Positions 42,578 through 51,094 are shown, numbered from the stretch's first letter. The stretch is 64,000 nucleotides of DNA from Streptosporangium sandarakinum (GCF_013409935.1 NZ_JACCCO010000001.1:2108001-2172000), one strand, 5' to 3'. A program made the numbers and translations. The notes: a model not told the origin generated them from the letters alone.

Positions 42578-43608
42578 CCGGATTCCTCGATGAGCTGGGC
42601 AAGAAGCTCGCCGAACGCTGGTTCACCCTGCTCGTCCTCCCCGGCCTGATCTACCTGGTCTTCGTGGCCGGTGCCGTGACGCTCGGCCACGCGCACGCCT
42701 TCGACCCCGCCGTGCTCCGTGACGCGGCGGACCGGCTGGCGGCCCGGCCCGCCGCCTCCGCTCCGGGAACCGTCGCCCTCGGCGCGACCGCCGTTCTGGC
42801 CGCCGCCGCGGCGGCGGGGCTCGCCGCCGGCGTGCTGGGCCGGTTGGCCGAGCGCGCGTGGTCGTTCCCCGGCCACCGCCGGCCCGCCCGCCTCCTCGCC
42901 GAACGCCGACGCCGCCGCTGGCGCGAGGCCGACGCGCGTGTTCATCGGATGGTCGTCGCCGCCGTCCGCGCCCAGGCGTCCGGGCCGGCCGCCGCGGAAC
43001 CCGCGAAAAAGGCCCGGGTCGCCACGGGACCCGCGAAAGAGGCACCGGCCGCCGTGGGACGACCCGCGGAGGAGGCCGCGGAGGGCCTCGCGGAGGCGAT
43101 CTCCGCCCGGAACGACATCGCTCTGTGTCTCCCCCGGCACGCCACCTGGATCGGAGACCGGCTGTACGCCATGGACCGGCGCGTCCACGACGCCTACGAC
43201 CTCGACCTCACCGGCGCATGGCCGCGCCTGTGGCTCGTCATCCCCGACACGGCCCGCGCGGAGCTCACCGCCGCCCGCGACGCCCACGCCGCCGCCGCCC
43301 GGCTGGCCGGCTGGACGATCCTCTATCTCTCCGTGACGGTGGTGTGGTGGCCCTCCGTCCTCGTCGCCATGGTCGTCGGCGCCACCGCCTGGGCCCGCGC
43401 CCGTGCCACCGCCGCCTCCCTCGCCGACCTCGTCGAGGCCTCCGTCGACCTCTACGGCCGCGACCTCGCCGTCCAGCTCGGCCTCCCCGGTGACGGCCCC
43501 ATGTCCCGGGAGACCGGCCTGGCCATCACCTCCGCCCTCCGCAAGGACCCCGAGACGGCGATCAGCTGTGTTGATGGCGGCGCTGCGCGTCGCGGCTCGG
43601 GGGCTTAA
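42574..43608 (+). CDS. Membrane protein of the CHAT module, 344 aa
   Basis: GTG 42574 overlaps the previous stop. Predicted membrane helices are at about 19-38 (LLVLPGLIYLVFVAGAVTLG), 65-92 (Ala-rich, ATAVLAAAAAAGLAAGVLG) and 247-272 (TILYLSVTVVWWPSVLVAMV). Between the second and third is a cytoplasmic-looking region of about 150 residues with arginine-rich and Ala/Lys-rich parts. The C-terminal tail (DLVEASVDLYGRDLAVQLGL, ending ETGLAITSALRKD) is soluble; the last 14 residues are low in conservation signals. No named family is recognised. It could anchor the module or be its membrane-acting component. Confidence 0.75.
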   Translation: MTGFLDELGKKLAERWFTLLVLPGLIYLVFVAGAVTLGHAHAFDPAVLRDAADRLAARPAASAPGTVALGATAVLAAAAAAGLAAGVLGRLAERAWSFPGHRRPARLLAERRRRRWREADARVHRMVVAAVRAQASGPAAAEPAKKARVATGPAKEAPAAVGRPAEEAAEGLAEAISARNDIALCLPRHATWIGDRLYAMDRRVHDAYDLDLTGAWPRLWLVIPDTARAELTAARDAHAAAARLAGWTILYLSVTVVWWPSVLVAMVVGATAWARARATAASLADLVEASVDLYGRDLAVQLGLPGDGPMSRETGLAITSALRKDPETAISCVDGGAARRGSGA

Positions 43609-43632
43609 GCCCGGCGCCTTCCCTCGCTGTGT

Positions 43633-45222
43633 TCATGGCGACGCGGCGGACCGGGCGGTCTCGCGGGCCCAGCGGTAGTCGGCCTTGCCTGCCGGGGAGC
43701 GGACCATCTTCTCGACGAAGGCGAAGGTGCGCGGCACCTTGTAGCCGGAGAGGCGGGTACGGCAGTGCGCGGTCAGCGCCTCGGCCGACGGGGCCGTGCC
43801 CGGCCGCGGCTCGACCACGGCGGCGACCCGCTCGCCCCACCGCTCGTCGGGGACCCCGGCGACCACCGCGTCGAAGACCTCCGGGTGGCCCTTGAGGACC
43901 GCCTCGACCTCCTCCGGGAAGACCTTCTCGCCGCCGGTGTTGATGCAGGCCGACCCCCGGCCGAAGATCGTCATGGTGCCGTCCTCCTCGACCGTGGCGA
44001 TGTCGCCGGTGAGCAGCCAACGGGTGCCCGCCCGGTCGGTGACGAAGGTGCGGCGCGTCTTGTCCTCGTCGCGGTAGTAGCCGAACGCGATCCGGCCGCT
44101 CTTGGCGACCGTGCCGAGCCGGCCCGACCCGGGTTCGACCGGCTCCAGCTTCTCGTCGAGCACGGCCAGGCCGGAGCCGTCGTTGGCGCGGAACCGCTGC
44201 CCCGACTCCGGTGAGGAACCGGGTACGGCGGAGGCGGTGTAGCCGGACTCGCTGGAGCCGAAGCTTTCAATGATCATCCGGTCCGGCAGCAGCTCGGCCA
44301 GCCGGTCGCGGACGGCCCCGCTCAGGATGGCGCCGGTGGAGCTGACCCCGAACAGCGACGACAGGTCGTGACCGCCCCTGGCGATCTCCTCGGCCAGCGG
44401 ACGGGCCATCGCGTCGCCGGTGATGTTGATCGACACGACGCGTTCCCGGTCGATGGCCCGCAGCACCTCGGCCGGGTCGAACCGGCGGACGTAGACCATG
44501 GTGCCGCCCAGCCACCAGGTGATGAAGGTGGCCATCTGGGCCGCGCCGTGCATCAGCGGGGCCGCCGTCATCATGCTGAACGGCTGGGACTCCACGGCCG
44601 CCTCGACGACCGCGCGCGGTGTGGCGCGCGGCTCGCCGTACGGATTGCCGCCGCCGAAGGCGAAGAACAGGTCCTCGCACCGCCACATCACGCCCTTGGG
44701 CATGCCGGTGGTGCCGCCGGTGTAGATGATGTAGACGTCGTCGCCCGACCGCTCGGGGAAGCCGCGGGTGGCCGGCCGCCCGGCCAGCGCCGCCTCGTAC
44801 GGCACCGCCGCCCCGAGCGAGGACGGGCCGCCCACCACGATCAGGTGCCCGAGCCGCTCGGCCCGCGGCGCCACGGCCGACACCCGCCCGTCGAACTCCG
44901 CGTCGAACAGCAGGGCCACGATGTCGGAGTCGCGGTAGAGGTGCAGCAGCTCCTCCTCGACGTAGCGGTGGTTGACGTTGACCGGCACGGCCCGGATCTT
45001 CAGCGCGGCCAGCAGGCCCACGACGTACTCGATCCCGTTGCGGAGCTGGACGCCGACGTGCTGCCCGGCCCGCACGCCCGCCTCCCGGAGGTGGTGGGCC
45101 AGCCGGTTGGCCTCGGCGTCCAGCCCGGCGTAGGTCATCCGGTCGTCGCCGCAGACGACGGCGACCCGGTCCCCGATCGCGTCCGCGAGGCCCTCGAACA
45201 GATCCGCGTGGTTGAACTCCAT
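43633..45222 (-). CDS. FadD19-like acyl-CoA synthetase (steroid side-chain type)
   Basis: This 529-residue adenylate-forming enzyme starts at ATG 45222, preceded by GGGAGGA. Its motifs are the P-loop YTGGTTGMPKGVMW, INITGDAMARPL, GSSESGYTAS, and the C-terminal lysine region RSPAGKADYRWA. The VMWR and GDAMARPL segments and the ending match my recollection of mycobacterial FadD19 (Rv3515c), which activates branched sterol side-chain acids with ATP and CoA. It is the last gene of a five-gene minus-strand run (50004 to 43633), 18 bases after the Ltp3-like gene. The function is assigned from family and context; the substrate is not proven. Confidence 0.85.
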   Translation of the reverse strand: MEFNHADLFEGLADAIGDRVAVVCGDDRMTYAGLDAEANRLAHHLREAGVRAGQHVGVQLRNGIEYVVGLLAALKIRAVPVNVNHRYVEEELLHLYRDSDIVALLFDAEFDGRVSAVAPRAERLGHLIVVGGPSSLGAAVPYEAALAGRPATRGFPERSGDDVYIIYTGGTTGMPKGVMWRCEDLFFAFGGGNPYGEPRATPRAVVEAAVESQPFSMMTAAPLMHGAAQMATFITWWLGGTMVYVRRFDPAEVLRAIDRERVVSINITGDAMARPLAEEIARGGHDLSSLFGVSSTGAILSGAVRDRLAELLPDRMIIESFGSSESGYTASAVPGSSPESGQRFRANDGSGLAVLDEKLEPVEPGSGRLGTVAKSGRIAFGYYRDEDKTRRTFVTDRAGTRWLLTGDIATVEEDGTMTIFGRGSACINTGGEKVFPEEVEAVLKGHPEVFDAVVAGVPDERWGERVAAVVEPRPGTAPSAEALTAHCRTRLSGYKVPRTFAFVEKMVRSPAGKADYRWARETARSAASP

Positions 45223-45240
45223 TCGGTCCTCCCGGAGGGG

Positions 45241-46389
45241 TCAGGGTCTGTCGCTGCCGACCATCCACATCGCGAAGAACTGGGCGCCTCCGCCGTAGGC
45301 GTGCCCGAGGGCCCGGCGGGCGCCGTCCACCTGGTGCTCGCCCGCCATTCCCCTGACCTGGAGCGCCGCCTCGGCGAACCGGATCATCCCGGACGCGCCG
45401 ATGGGGTTGCTCGACAGCACCCCGCCGGAGGCGTTCCACGGGATGTCACCGTCCAGGGCGGTGGCGCCGGACTCGGTGAGCTTCCACCCCTCCCCCTCGG
45501 GGGCGAACCCGAGGTTCTCCAGCCACATCGGCTCGTACCAGGAGAAGGGCACGTACACCTCGGCCACGTCGATCTCCCGGCGCGGGTCGGTGATGCCCGC
45601 CTGCCGGTACACGTCGGCGGCGCAGTCCCGGCCGCCCCGGGGGTTCACGGTGTCTCGGCCCGCCCGGAAGATCGGCTCGGACCGCATGGCCGCGCCCAGG
45701 ACCCAGGCGGGGACGGAGCCGGTGAGCCGGTCCTCGGCGGCCAGCACCATCGCGCACGCACCGTCGGAGGACGGGCAGGTCTCCAGGTAGCGGATCGGCT
45801 CCCACAGCATCGGCGTCGCCTCGACCATCGCCCGGTCGATGCCGGGGATGCGCAGGTGGGCGTAGGGGTTCCGCAGCGCGTTGCGCCGGTCCTTGACCGC
45901 CACGAGCGTGCCGACGTGGTCCGGGGCGCCGGAGCGGCGGATGTACTCGCGGATGTGCGGGGCGAAGTAGCCGCCCGCGCCGACCACCAGCGAGGCGCTG
46001 AACGGCAGGTGCGTGGACAGCGCCCAAGTGGCGTTGGACTCCGACTGCTTCTCGAACGCCACCGTGAGCACCCGGCCGTGCACGCCGCCCTGGACGAGCG
46101 AGGCCCCGGCCAGCGCGGTGGACCCGCCGACCGATCCTGCGGTGTGCACCCGCATCATCGGCTTGCCCGCCGCGCCGAGCGCGTCGGCGAGGTACGCCTC
46201 CGGCATCATCACGCCCTCGAACAGGTCGGGCGCCTTGCCGATGACGACGGCGTCGATGTCCTTCCAGGTCAGCCCGGCGTCCTCCAGGGCGCGCAGCGCC
46301 GCCTCGCGGACCAGTCCGGCGAGGGACACGTCGCGCCGCCGCGTCGTGTACCGCGTCTGCCCGACTCCGATCACCGCGCAACGGTTCAT
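45241..46389 (-). CDS. Thiolase-like protein, Ltp3 type
   Basis: ATG 46389 overlaps the stop of the preceding gene (ATGA); the product has 382 residues. It has a thiolase fold (MNRCAVIGVGQTRYTTRRRD, SNPIGASGMIRFAEAALQVR, LGHAYGGGAQFFAMWMVG). Where thiolases carry the nucleophilic Cys, the segment reads VHTAGSVGGST with no Cys, as in several sterol lipid-transfer-like proteins that act as aldolases or need a partner. Together with the Ltp4-like protein and DUF35 protein it mirrors the Rv3521-Rv3522-Rv3523 set of Mycobacterium tuberculosis. Confidence 0.85.
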   Translation of the reverse strand: MNRCAVIGVGQTRYTTRRRDVSLAGLVREAALRALEDAGLTWKDIDAVVIGKAPDLFEGVMMPEAYLADALGAAGKPMMRVHTAGSVGGSTALAGASLVQGGVHGRVLTVAFEKQSESNATWALSTHLPFSASLVVGAGGYFAPHIREYIRRSGAPDHVGTLVAVKDRRNALRNPYAHLRIPGIDRAMVEATPMLWEPIRYLETCPSSDGACAMVLAAEDRLTGSVPAWVLGAAMRSEPIFRAGRDTVNPRGGRDCAADVYRQAGITDPRREIDVAEVYVPFSWYEPMWLENLGFAPEGEGWKLTESGATALDGDIPWNASGGVLSSNPIGASGMIRFAEAALQVRGMAGEHQVDGARRALGHAYGGGAQFFAMWMVGSDRP

Positions 46390-47411
46390 CTTCCGCCCTC
46401 CAGCACGGCGACGAGGTTGTGCTGGAGGCAGGGGCCGCCGGCGGCGTGCGCGACGGCGCGACCGGCCCTTCCCTCCATGACGTGCCGGGCGGCCTCGCCG
46501 ATACGGATGAGGCCGGTGGCCATGACGGGGTTGGCGGCCAGCGGCCCGCCGCTGGGGTTGACGGCCGTGGCGGCGGGGATGTCCAGGGCCCGGCGCAGCA
46601 CGATCTCCTCGTGGCTGAACTGGGCGTGCAGCTCGGCCACGTCGGGCCGACCCTTGCCGGCCCCCGCCGCACGTGCGGCTTCGGCGGCGGAGGCCGACCG
46701 GGCGAGATCCCTCATGCCCGGGTAGTGCGGCTCTATGCGGTGCGCGACGCCTTTTATCCACGCGGGCCGCTCGCACAGCTCCCGGGCCAGGTCACCGGCG
46801 GCCAGCACCACCGCGGCGGCGCCGTCGGTGATCGGGGCGATGTCGTACGGCCGCAGCGGCGCGACCTCGAACTCCTCCCCCTCGGGGTCGGGCAGGTCGA
46901 GGGCGTGAGGGTTGGCCCGGCCGGCGGCGCGGCTGCGCCGTACGATCTCGTCCAGCTCGGCGCGGTCCGCGGCCACGGCCGACGCCTGGAGCGCGGCGAG
47001 GGAGACCTGGTCGAGGCCGAGCGGGGCCAGGTAGTAGGGGTCGAGCTGGAGCGTCATGATCTCCCGCAGGTCGCCCTGGGACGACTTGCCGAAGCCGTAG
47101 ACGAGGGCCGAGTCGACGTCGCCGTGTTGCAGCCTGGCCCACGCCTCGTACAGCGCCCAGGCGGCGTCCATCTCCACGTGGCTCTCGGAGATCGGCGGCC
47201 AGGCGCCGAGCGCGTCCAGCGCGGAGACGAAGGAGAACGGCGCGCCCGCCAGGTAGTCGCACGAGCCGGAGCAGGTGAAGCCGAACCGGCGCAGTCCCGT
47301 CGCCCGGCGGACCTCCTCCAGCGGTCCGAGGATCATCTCCGGCTCGCTGCGTCCCTCGTCCACGGCGCTGTGCCGGGTCTGCGCGAACGCCACCACCGCG
47401 ACCTCGCGCAT
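46386..47411 (-). CDS. Thiolase-like protein, Ltp4 type
   Basis: ATG 47411 is preceded by GGGAGGGGG and coupled to a micro-ORF stop by TGATG; the product has 341 residues. It is a thiolase-fold protein (MREVAVVAFAQTRHSAVDEG, TCSGSCDYLAGAPFSFVSAL) that retains Cys residues in the active-site segment, and its C-terminus is NPSGGPLAANPVMATGLIRI. It probably forms a complex with the Ltp3-like and DUF35 proteins in C-C bond cleavage of a steroid or fatty acyl-CoA side chain. Confidence 0.85.
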   Translation of the reverse strand: MREVAVVAFAQTRHSAVDEGRSEPEMILGPLEEVRRATGLRRFGFTCSGSCDYLAGAPFSFVSALDALGAWPPISESHVEMDAAWALYEAWARLQHGDVDSALVYGFGKSSQGDLREIMTLQLDPYYLAPLGLDQVSLAALQASAVAADRAELDEIVRRSRAAGRANPHALDLPDPEGEEFEVAPLRPYDIAPITDGAAAVVLAAGDLARELCERPAWIKGVAHRIEPHYPGMRDLARSASAAEAARAAGAGKGRPDVAELHAQFSHEEIVLRRALDIPAATAVNPSGGPLAANPVMATGLIRIGEAARHVMEGRAGRAVAHAAGGPCLQHNLVAVLEGGR

Positions 47412-47515
47412 CACGCCCCCTCCCGTACGGCGCCGCGCGCCGCGCTCCCCGGCGCCGCGTGTCCGCCGCCGCGCGCCGCGGACTCCGCGCCGTACCGCGT
47501 GTGGTCCCCGCGCAT
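47411..47515 (-). CDS. Possible 34-codon coupling micro-ORF between DUF35 and Ltp4-like genes
   Basis: This frame starts at ATG 47515, which shares a base with the DUF35 stop (TGATG), and ends at a TGA sharing a base with the Ltp4-like ATG (TGATG). GAGGAGG lies directly ahead of its start. The product (MRGDHTRYGAESAARGGGHA and a short tail) is Gly/Ala/Arg-rich with no recognisable fold. It may only couple translation; a functional peptide is not established. Confidence 0.35.
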   Translation of the reverse strand: MRGDHTRYGAESAARGGGHAAPGSAARGAVREGA

Positions 47516-48402
47516 CACACCTCCTCGTCCGGCTCGCCGGTGGGGGCGAACCACCGCACGCTGTCCATGGACGGCCCGCGTCCGGACTCCGGCGCCCACA
47601 CCGCCCGCACCCGCATGCCCTCCCGCACCTCATGGGCCGGGATCCCGCCGATCAGGACGATCATGGGGATGTCGGCGCCGTCGAGGAGGACGTAGGCCGA
47701 CACGAACGGCACCTCGGGGGCGCGCGGGTCCGGGAGGTTGTTGATCGCGAAGGTGGTGACCGTGCCGGTGTCGGGCAGCTCGACCTCCTCGGTGACGGCG
47801 ACGCCGCACTCGGGGCAGGACAGCCGGTAGGGCACGTACACCTTGCCGCAGGTGCCGCAGCGGCTGCCGAGGAAGACGCCCCGGGCGATCCCCGAAAGGA
47901 AGCGGGCGAGCGCCAGCCCCGGCGTGACGGTGTACTCCACCCGCACGGGGGCGGTCATCGCCGTGACCTCCGGGACGAAGCACTCGATGTCGGTGACGTG
48001 GCCGGTGCGCTCGGCCCGCCAGCGGGGCCGGACCCGCAGGCTGGGGCGCATGGCCCGGACGTCGCCCGCGTCCACCGCGTGCAGCAGGGAGGTGTCGGCG
48101 CCGTCCAGGCGGATCAGGGCCCAGGCGAACGGCCGGTCCAGCGGGTGACCGGCGCGCGGGGAGCCCGCCCACGACCAGCTCTCGACCGTCCCGGCCGGAC
48201 CGACCTCGACGAACTCGCCGGTGACGGCGTCCCCGGTGTCCGGGTCGTACTCCAGCGGCGGCACCAGCGTCCGGCCCGTCGCGGTGCGGACCCCGACGAG
48301 GCGGCGGTCGCGCAGCTCGGTGAGGAACCGGCCGATCACCGGCCCGGTCGTCCGGGTGTAGCCGCCGGGGAACTCCAGCACGTGCCGCGTCCGCTGGATC
48401 AC
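47515..48402 (-). CDS. DUF35 OB-fold/zinc-ribbon protein, partner of Ltp proteins
   Basis: This 295-residue protein starts at GTG 48402. Residues about 1-150 form a first OB-like domain. The second half is a classic DUF35 protein with a rubredoxin-like zinc ribbon (CGTCGKVYVPYRLSCPECG; C-x2-C-x11-C-x2-C) followed by an OB fold (GTVTTFAINNLPDPRAPEVP, GMRVRAVWAPESG). DUF35 proteins bind acyl-CoA substrates and activate Ltp-type aldolases or thiolases. The double-domain length and position match Rv3521. It lies 51 bases after the upstream acyl-CoA synthetase. Confidence 0.88.
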   Translation of the reverse strand: MIQRTRHVLEFPGGYTRTTGPVIGRFLTELRDRRLVGVRTATGRTLVPPLEYDPDTGDAVTGEFVEVGPAGTVESWSWAGSPRAGHPLDRPFAWALIRLDGADTSLLHAVDAGDVRAMRPSLRVRPRWRAERTGHVTDIECFVPEVTAMTAPVRVEYTVTPGLALARFLSGIARGVFLGSRCGTCGKVYVPYRLSCPECGVAVTEEVELPDTGTVTTFAINNLPDPRAPEVPFVSAYVLLDGADIPMIVLIGGIPAHEVREGMRVRAVWAPESGRGPSMDSVRWFAPTGEPDEEV

Positions 48403-48453
48403 CGGCGCCTCCCCTTCCGGGGCCGCGCGGTTCGTCCGGGCCTCACGGTTCGC

Positions 48454-50004
48454 TCAGATCGCACGGTCGTGCCCCTCCCAGTACGGGTCCCGCAGCCTGC
48501 GTTTGAGGAGCTTGCCGTTGGGCTCGCGCGGCATCTCCGCGACGAAGTCCACCGACCTCGGCCACTTCATGGTGGACAGCCGGCCCCGGAGCGACTCGAC
48601 GAGCTCGGCGGCCAGCTCGGGTGAGGGCTCGACGCCGGCCGCGGGCTCGACCACGGCCTTGATCTGCTCGCCCCACTCCTCGTCCGGGACGCCGAACACG
48701 GCCACGTCGGCGACCTTGGGGTGCACCATCAGCTCGTTCTCGATCTCGGCGGGGTAGATGTTGGCCCCGCCGGAGATGATCACATCCGCCTTCCGGTCGC
48801 AGAGGAACAGGAAGCCGTCCCCGTCGAGGTAGCCGATGTCGCCGACGGTGAAGAAGTCGTCGAGGCGGCCGGCCTCGGTCTTGGCCCGGTCGCCCTTGTA
48901 CTCGAAGGTCGCGCCGGCCATCTTCATGTAGACCGTGCCGGGGGTGCCGGGCGGGACGGGCCGCAGCTCGTCGTCCACGATGAGCAGCTCGCTGATCGGC
49001 CAGGGCCGTCCGACGGTGCCGGGGTGCTTCTTCCAATCCTCCGGGGTCGCGACCGTGCCGCCGCCCTCGGTGGCCGCGTAGTACTCGTAGACGCAGTCGC
49101 CCCACCAGTCGAGCATCGCCCGCTTGACCGGCACCGGGCAGGGCGCGGCGGCGTGGATCATCCACCGCAGTGACGTCAGGTCGTAGGCGCCCCTGACCTC
49201 CTCCGGCAGCGCGAGCAGGCGCTTGAAGTGGGTGGGGACCATGTGCGAGCTGGTCACCCGGTGCCGTTCGCAGAGCCGGAGCATCTCCTCGGCGTCCCAG
49301 TGGTCCATGAAGACGAGCGTGTGGCCCATGTGCAGGGCCGACCCGCCGAACTGGGTGACCGCGGTGTGGTAGCCCGGCGAGGTGACCAGGTGGACGTTCC
49401 CGCCGGCCGGGGTCATGCCGAACATCGCGAGCAGGAACGTCATCAGCTCGGCCGCGTCGTCGGGGTCCAGGCCGCTCAGCGGCCGGCGGACGCCCTTGGG
49501 CCTGCCGGTGGTGCCGGAGGTGTAGTGCATGGTGGCGCCCGCCGTACGGCCGGCCGGGGCGGTGGCGGGATGCCCGGCGACCAGGTCGGCGACCGGGCGC
49601 GCCCCCGGCACGTCCCCCAGGGCGAAGACCCGGGACGGGTCGATCCCCGACGCGGCGGCCCCGCGCGTTCCCTCGGCGGCGAAGCGCTCGTGGACGAAGA
49701 ACGCGCGGGCCTCGCTGTCGGCGACGATGTGGCCGATCTCCGGGCCGGTGAGGTGCCAGTTGACCGGCGTGTAGTACCACCCGGCCTGCAGCGCCGCGAG
49801 GTAGAGCACGAGCCCGTCGGAGCCGTTGGGCACCAGGCCGCACAGTCCGTCTCCGGTCTCCATCCCCAGGACCCGCAGCGCGTGCACGAGCCGGTCGGCG
49901 CGGGCGAGCAGGTCGCCGGCGCGGTGCGGGGTGCCGTCGGGGTCCACGGCCGCGATCCAGTCCGGATCGGCCTGCGCCAGCCTCCAGAAGCCGAGCGTGC
50001 CCAT
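48454..50004 (-). CDS. Acyl-CoA synthetase (second FadD-type ligase)
   Basis: ATG 50004 follows GGAAGGA; the product has 516 residues. Motifs are MHYTSGTTGRPKGVRRP, YEYYAATEGGGTV, GDIGYLDGDGFLFLCDRKAD, and the adenylation lysine in EMPREPNGKLLKRRLRDPYW. It activates a carboxylic acid with ATP and CoA; the substrate is not evident, but the neighbours suggest steroid or long-chain acid side chains. It is the first gene of the minus-strand run and divergent from the crotonase gene, with KstR-like boxes between them. Confidence 0.88.
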   Translation of the reverse strand: MGTLGFWRLAQADPDWIAAVDPDGTPHRAGDLLARADRLVHALRVLGMETGDGLCGLVPNGSDGLVLYLAALQAGWYYTPVNWHLTGPEIGHIVADSEARAFFVHERFAAEGTRGAAASGIDPSRVFALGDVPGARPVADLVAGHPATAPAGRTAGATMHYTSGTTGRPKGVRRPLSGLDPDDAAELMTFLLAMFGMTPAGGNVHLVTSPGYHTAVTQFGGSALHMGHTLVFMDHWDAEEMLRLCERHRVTSSHMVPTHFKRLLALPEEVRGAYDLTSLRWMIHAAAPCPVPVKRAMLDWWGDCVYEYYAATEGGGTVATPEDWKKHPGTVGRPWPISELLIVDDELRPVPPGTPGTVYMKMAGATFEYKGDRAKTEAGRLDDFFTVGDIGYLDGDGFLFLCDRKADVIISGGANIYPAEIENELMVHPKVADVAVFGVPDEEWGEQIKAVVEPAAGVEPSPELAAELVESLRGRLSTMKWPRSVDFVAEMPREPNGKLLKRRLRDPYWEGHDRAI

Positions 50005-50048
50005 CGCAGATCCTTCCCGAGAATGAGAAAGGCCCGGACCGCCAAAGT

Positions 50049-50061
50049 GAATCACGTTCTC
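50049..50061. promoter_or_regulatory. KstR-like half palindrome, divergent fadD/crotonase promoter
   Basis: GAATCACGTTCTC on the plus strand (GAGAACGTGATTC on the minus strand) has one half of the known KstR box (AGAACGTGTTCT) intact and the other half shifted by a base. Confidence 0.45.
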
Positions 50062-50101
50062 GTTATTGATGAAACCTCTGGTGATACGGGAAAGATGGAA
50101 C

Positions 50102-50115
50102 GAGAATCTGTTCTC
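50102..50115. promoter_or_regulatory. KstR-like palindrome, divergent fadD/crotonase promoter
   Basis: GAGAATCTGTTCTC resembles the published KstR consensus (T-N2-AAC-N2-GTT-N2-A), with AAT for AAC on the left and GTT kept on the right. It lies 68 bases before the crotonase GTG. Confidence 0.5.
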
Positions 50116-50182
50116 ATATGCATGGGCAGGGTAACCCGCCCGGGAGGACCGAGCAAGCGCTTGACAGCAGACCGGAGGCCTC

Positions 50183-50998
50183 GTGGAACTTCTGCCGATC
50201 AGCACGCCGCACTGCCGGATCGAGCGCGACGGGCACGTCGTCGTGGTGACCATGGACCGGCCGGAGGCCCGCAACGCCCTGTCGACGGACATGCTGGTCG
50301 GCCTGGCCGACGCCTGGGCCTACGTCTCGGCCGAGCCGGACGTCCGCGTCGCCGTGCTGACCGGCGCGGGCGGGACGTTCTGCGCGGGCGCCGACCTCAA
50401 GGCCATGGGCGCCCCCTCGGAGGACCCCCGGGTGCGGGAGCGGGCCGCGCGGATCCCCGACGTCCACTGGAAGGGCCTGCTGCGCGACCCCGGCGCCCTG
50501 CCGTCGAAGCCGGTCGTCTGCGCGGTCGAGGGGTACGCCGTGGCCGGCGGCACCGAGCTGCTCGTCGGCACCGACCTGCGGGTGGCCGCCGAGTCGGCCG
50601 TCCTCGGCCTGTTCGAGGCCCGCCGGGCGCTGTTCCCGATGGGCGGCTCGGCCGTACGGCTGCCGCGCCAGATCCCCTACGCCTTCGCCATGGACCTGCT
50701 GCTGACCGGCCGGTCCGTCACCGCGCGGGAGGCCCTGGAGATGGGGCTGGTCAACCGGGTCGTCCCGGACGGCCGGGCGCTGGAGGAGGCCCTGGAGATC
50801 GCCGGCCGGATCGCCGAGTGCGGGCCGCTGGCCGTACAGGCCATCCTGCGCACCCACCGCGAGACCCTGGGCCTGCCCGAGGCCGAGGCGCTGGCGGTCG
50901 CCGACGCCATCGGCTGGCCGGTGATCGGCTCCGAGGACGCCAAGGAGGGGGCCCGCGCCTTCCGCCAGAAGCGCCCCGCCGTCTACCACGGCCGCTGA
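50183..50998 (+). CDS. Enoyl-CoA hydratase/isomerase-family protein (EchA19-like)
   Basis: This 271-residue crotonase-fold protein starts at GTG 50183, preceded by CGGAGG. The oxyanion-hole segments (GTFCAGADLKAMG and AVAGGTELLVGTDLRV) and an acidic residue in FEARRALFPMGG are visible. In Mycobacterium, EchA19 is encoded divergently from fadD19, and this protein resembles it. It would hydrate the double bond of an unsaturated acyl-CoA in side-chain beta-oxidation. It is monocistronic as far as can be seen. Confidence 0.87.
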   Translation: MELLPISTPHCRIERDGHVVVVTMDRPEARNALSTDMLVGLADAWAYVSAEPDVRVAVLTGAGGTFCAGADLKAMGAPSEDPRVRERAARIPDVHWKGLLRDPGALPSKPVVCAVEGYAVAGGTELLVGTDLRVAAESAVLGLFEARRALFPMGGSAVRLPRQIPYAFAMDLLLTGRSVTAREALEMGLVNRVVPDGRALEEALEIAGRIAECGPLAVQAILRTHRETLGLPEAEALAVADAIGWPVIGSEDAKEGARAFRQKRPAVYHGR

Positions 50999-51041
50999 GC
51001 GCCGTCGCGTCCCGGCGCTCACCGGCGGCACGGCGTTCGCC

Positions 51042-51081
51042 GGTGATACCGGAATGGCTGGCCGACGGTATCACCCGTCGG
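51042..51081 (+). promoter_or_regulatory. Nested inverted repeats upstream of the antitoxin gene
   Basis: GGTGATACCG (51042-51051) pairs perfectly with CGGTATCACC (51066-51075). A second pair, CCGACGG (51062-51068) with CCGTCGG (51075-51081), overlaps it, ending 13 bases before the antitoxin ATG. Such a site suits autoregulation by an RHH antitoxin. Confidence 0.65.
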
Positions 51082-51094
51082 TTAACGTGGGGAC

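Noticed and set aside
48454..50292. Longer start of the second acyl-CoA synthetase at 50292
   Set aside because: It would run through the divergent promoter and the crotonase start; ATG 50004 has a good ribosome site and matches the family N-terminus.
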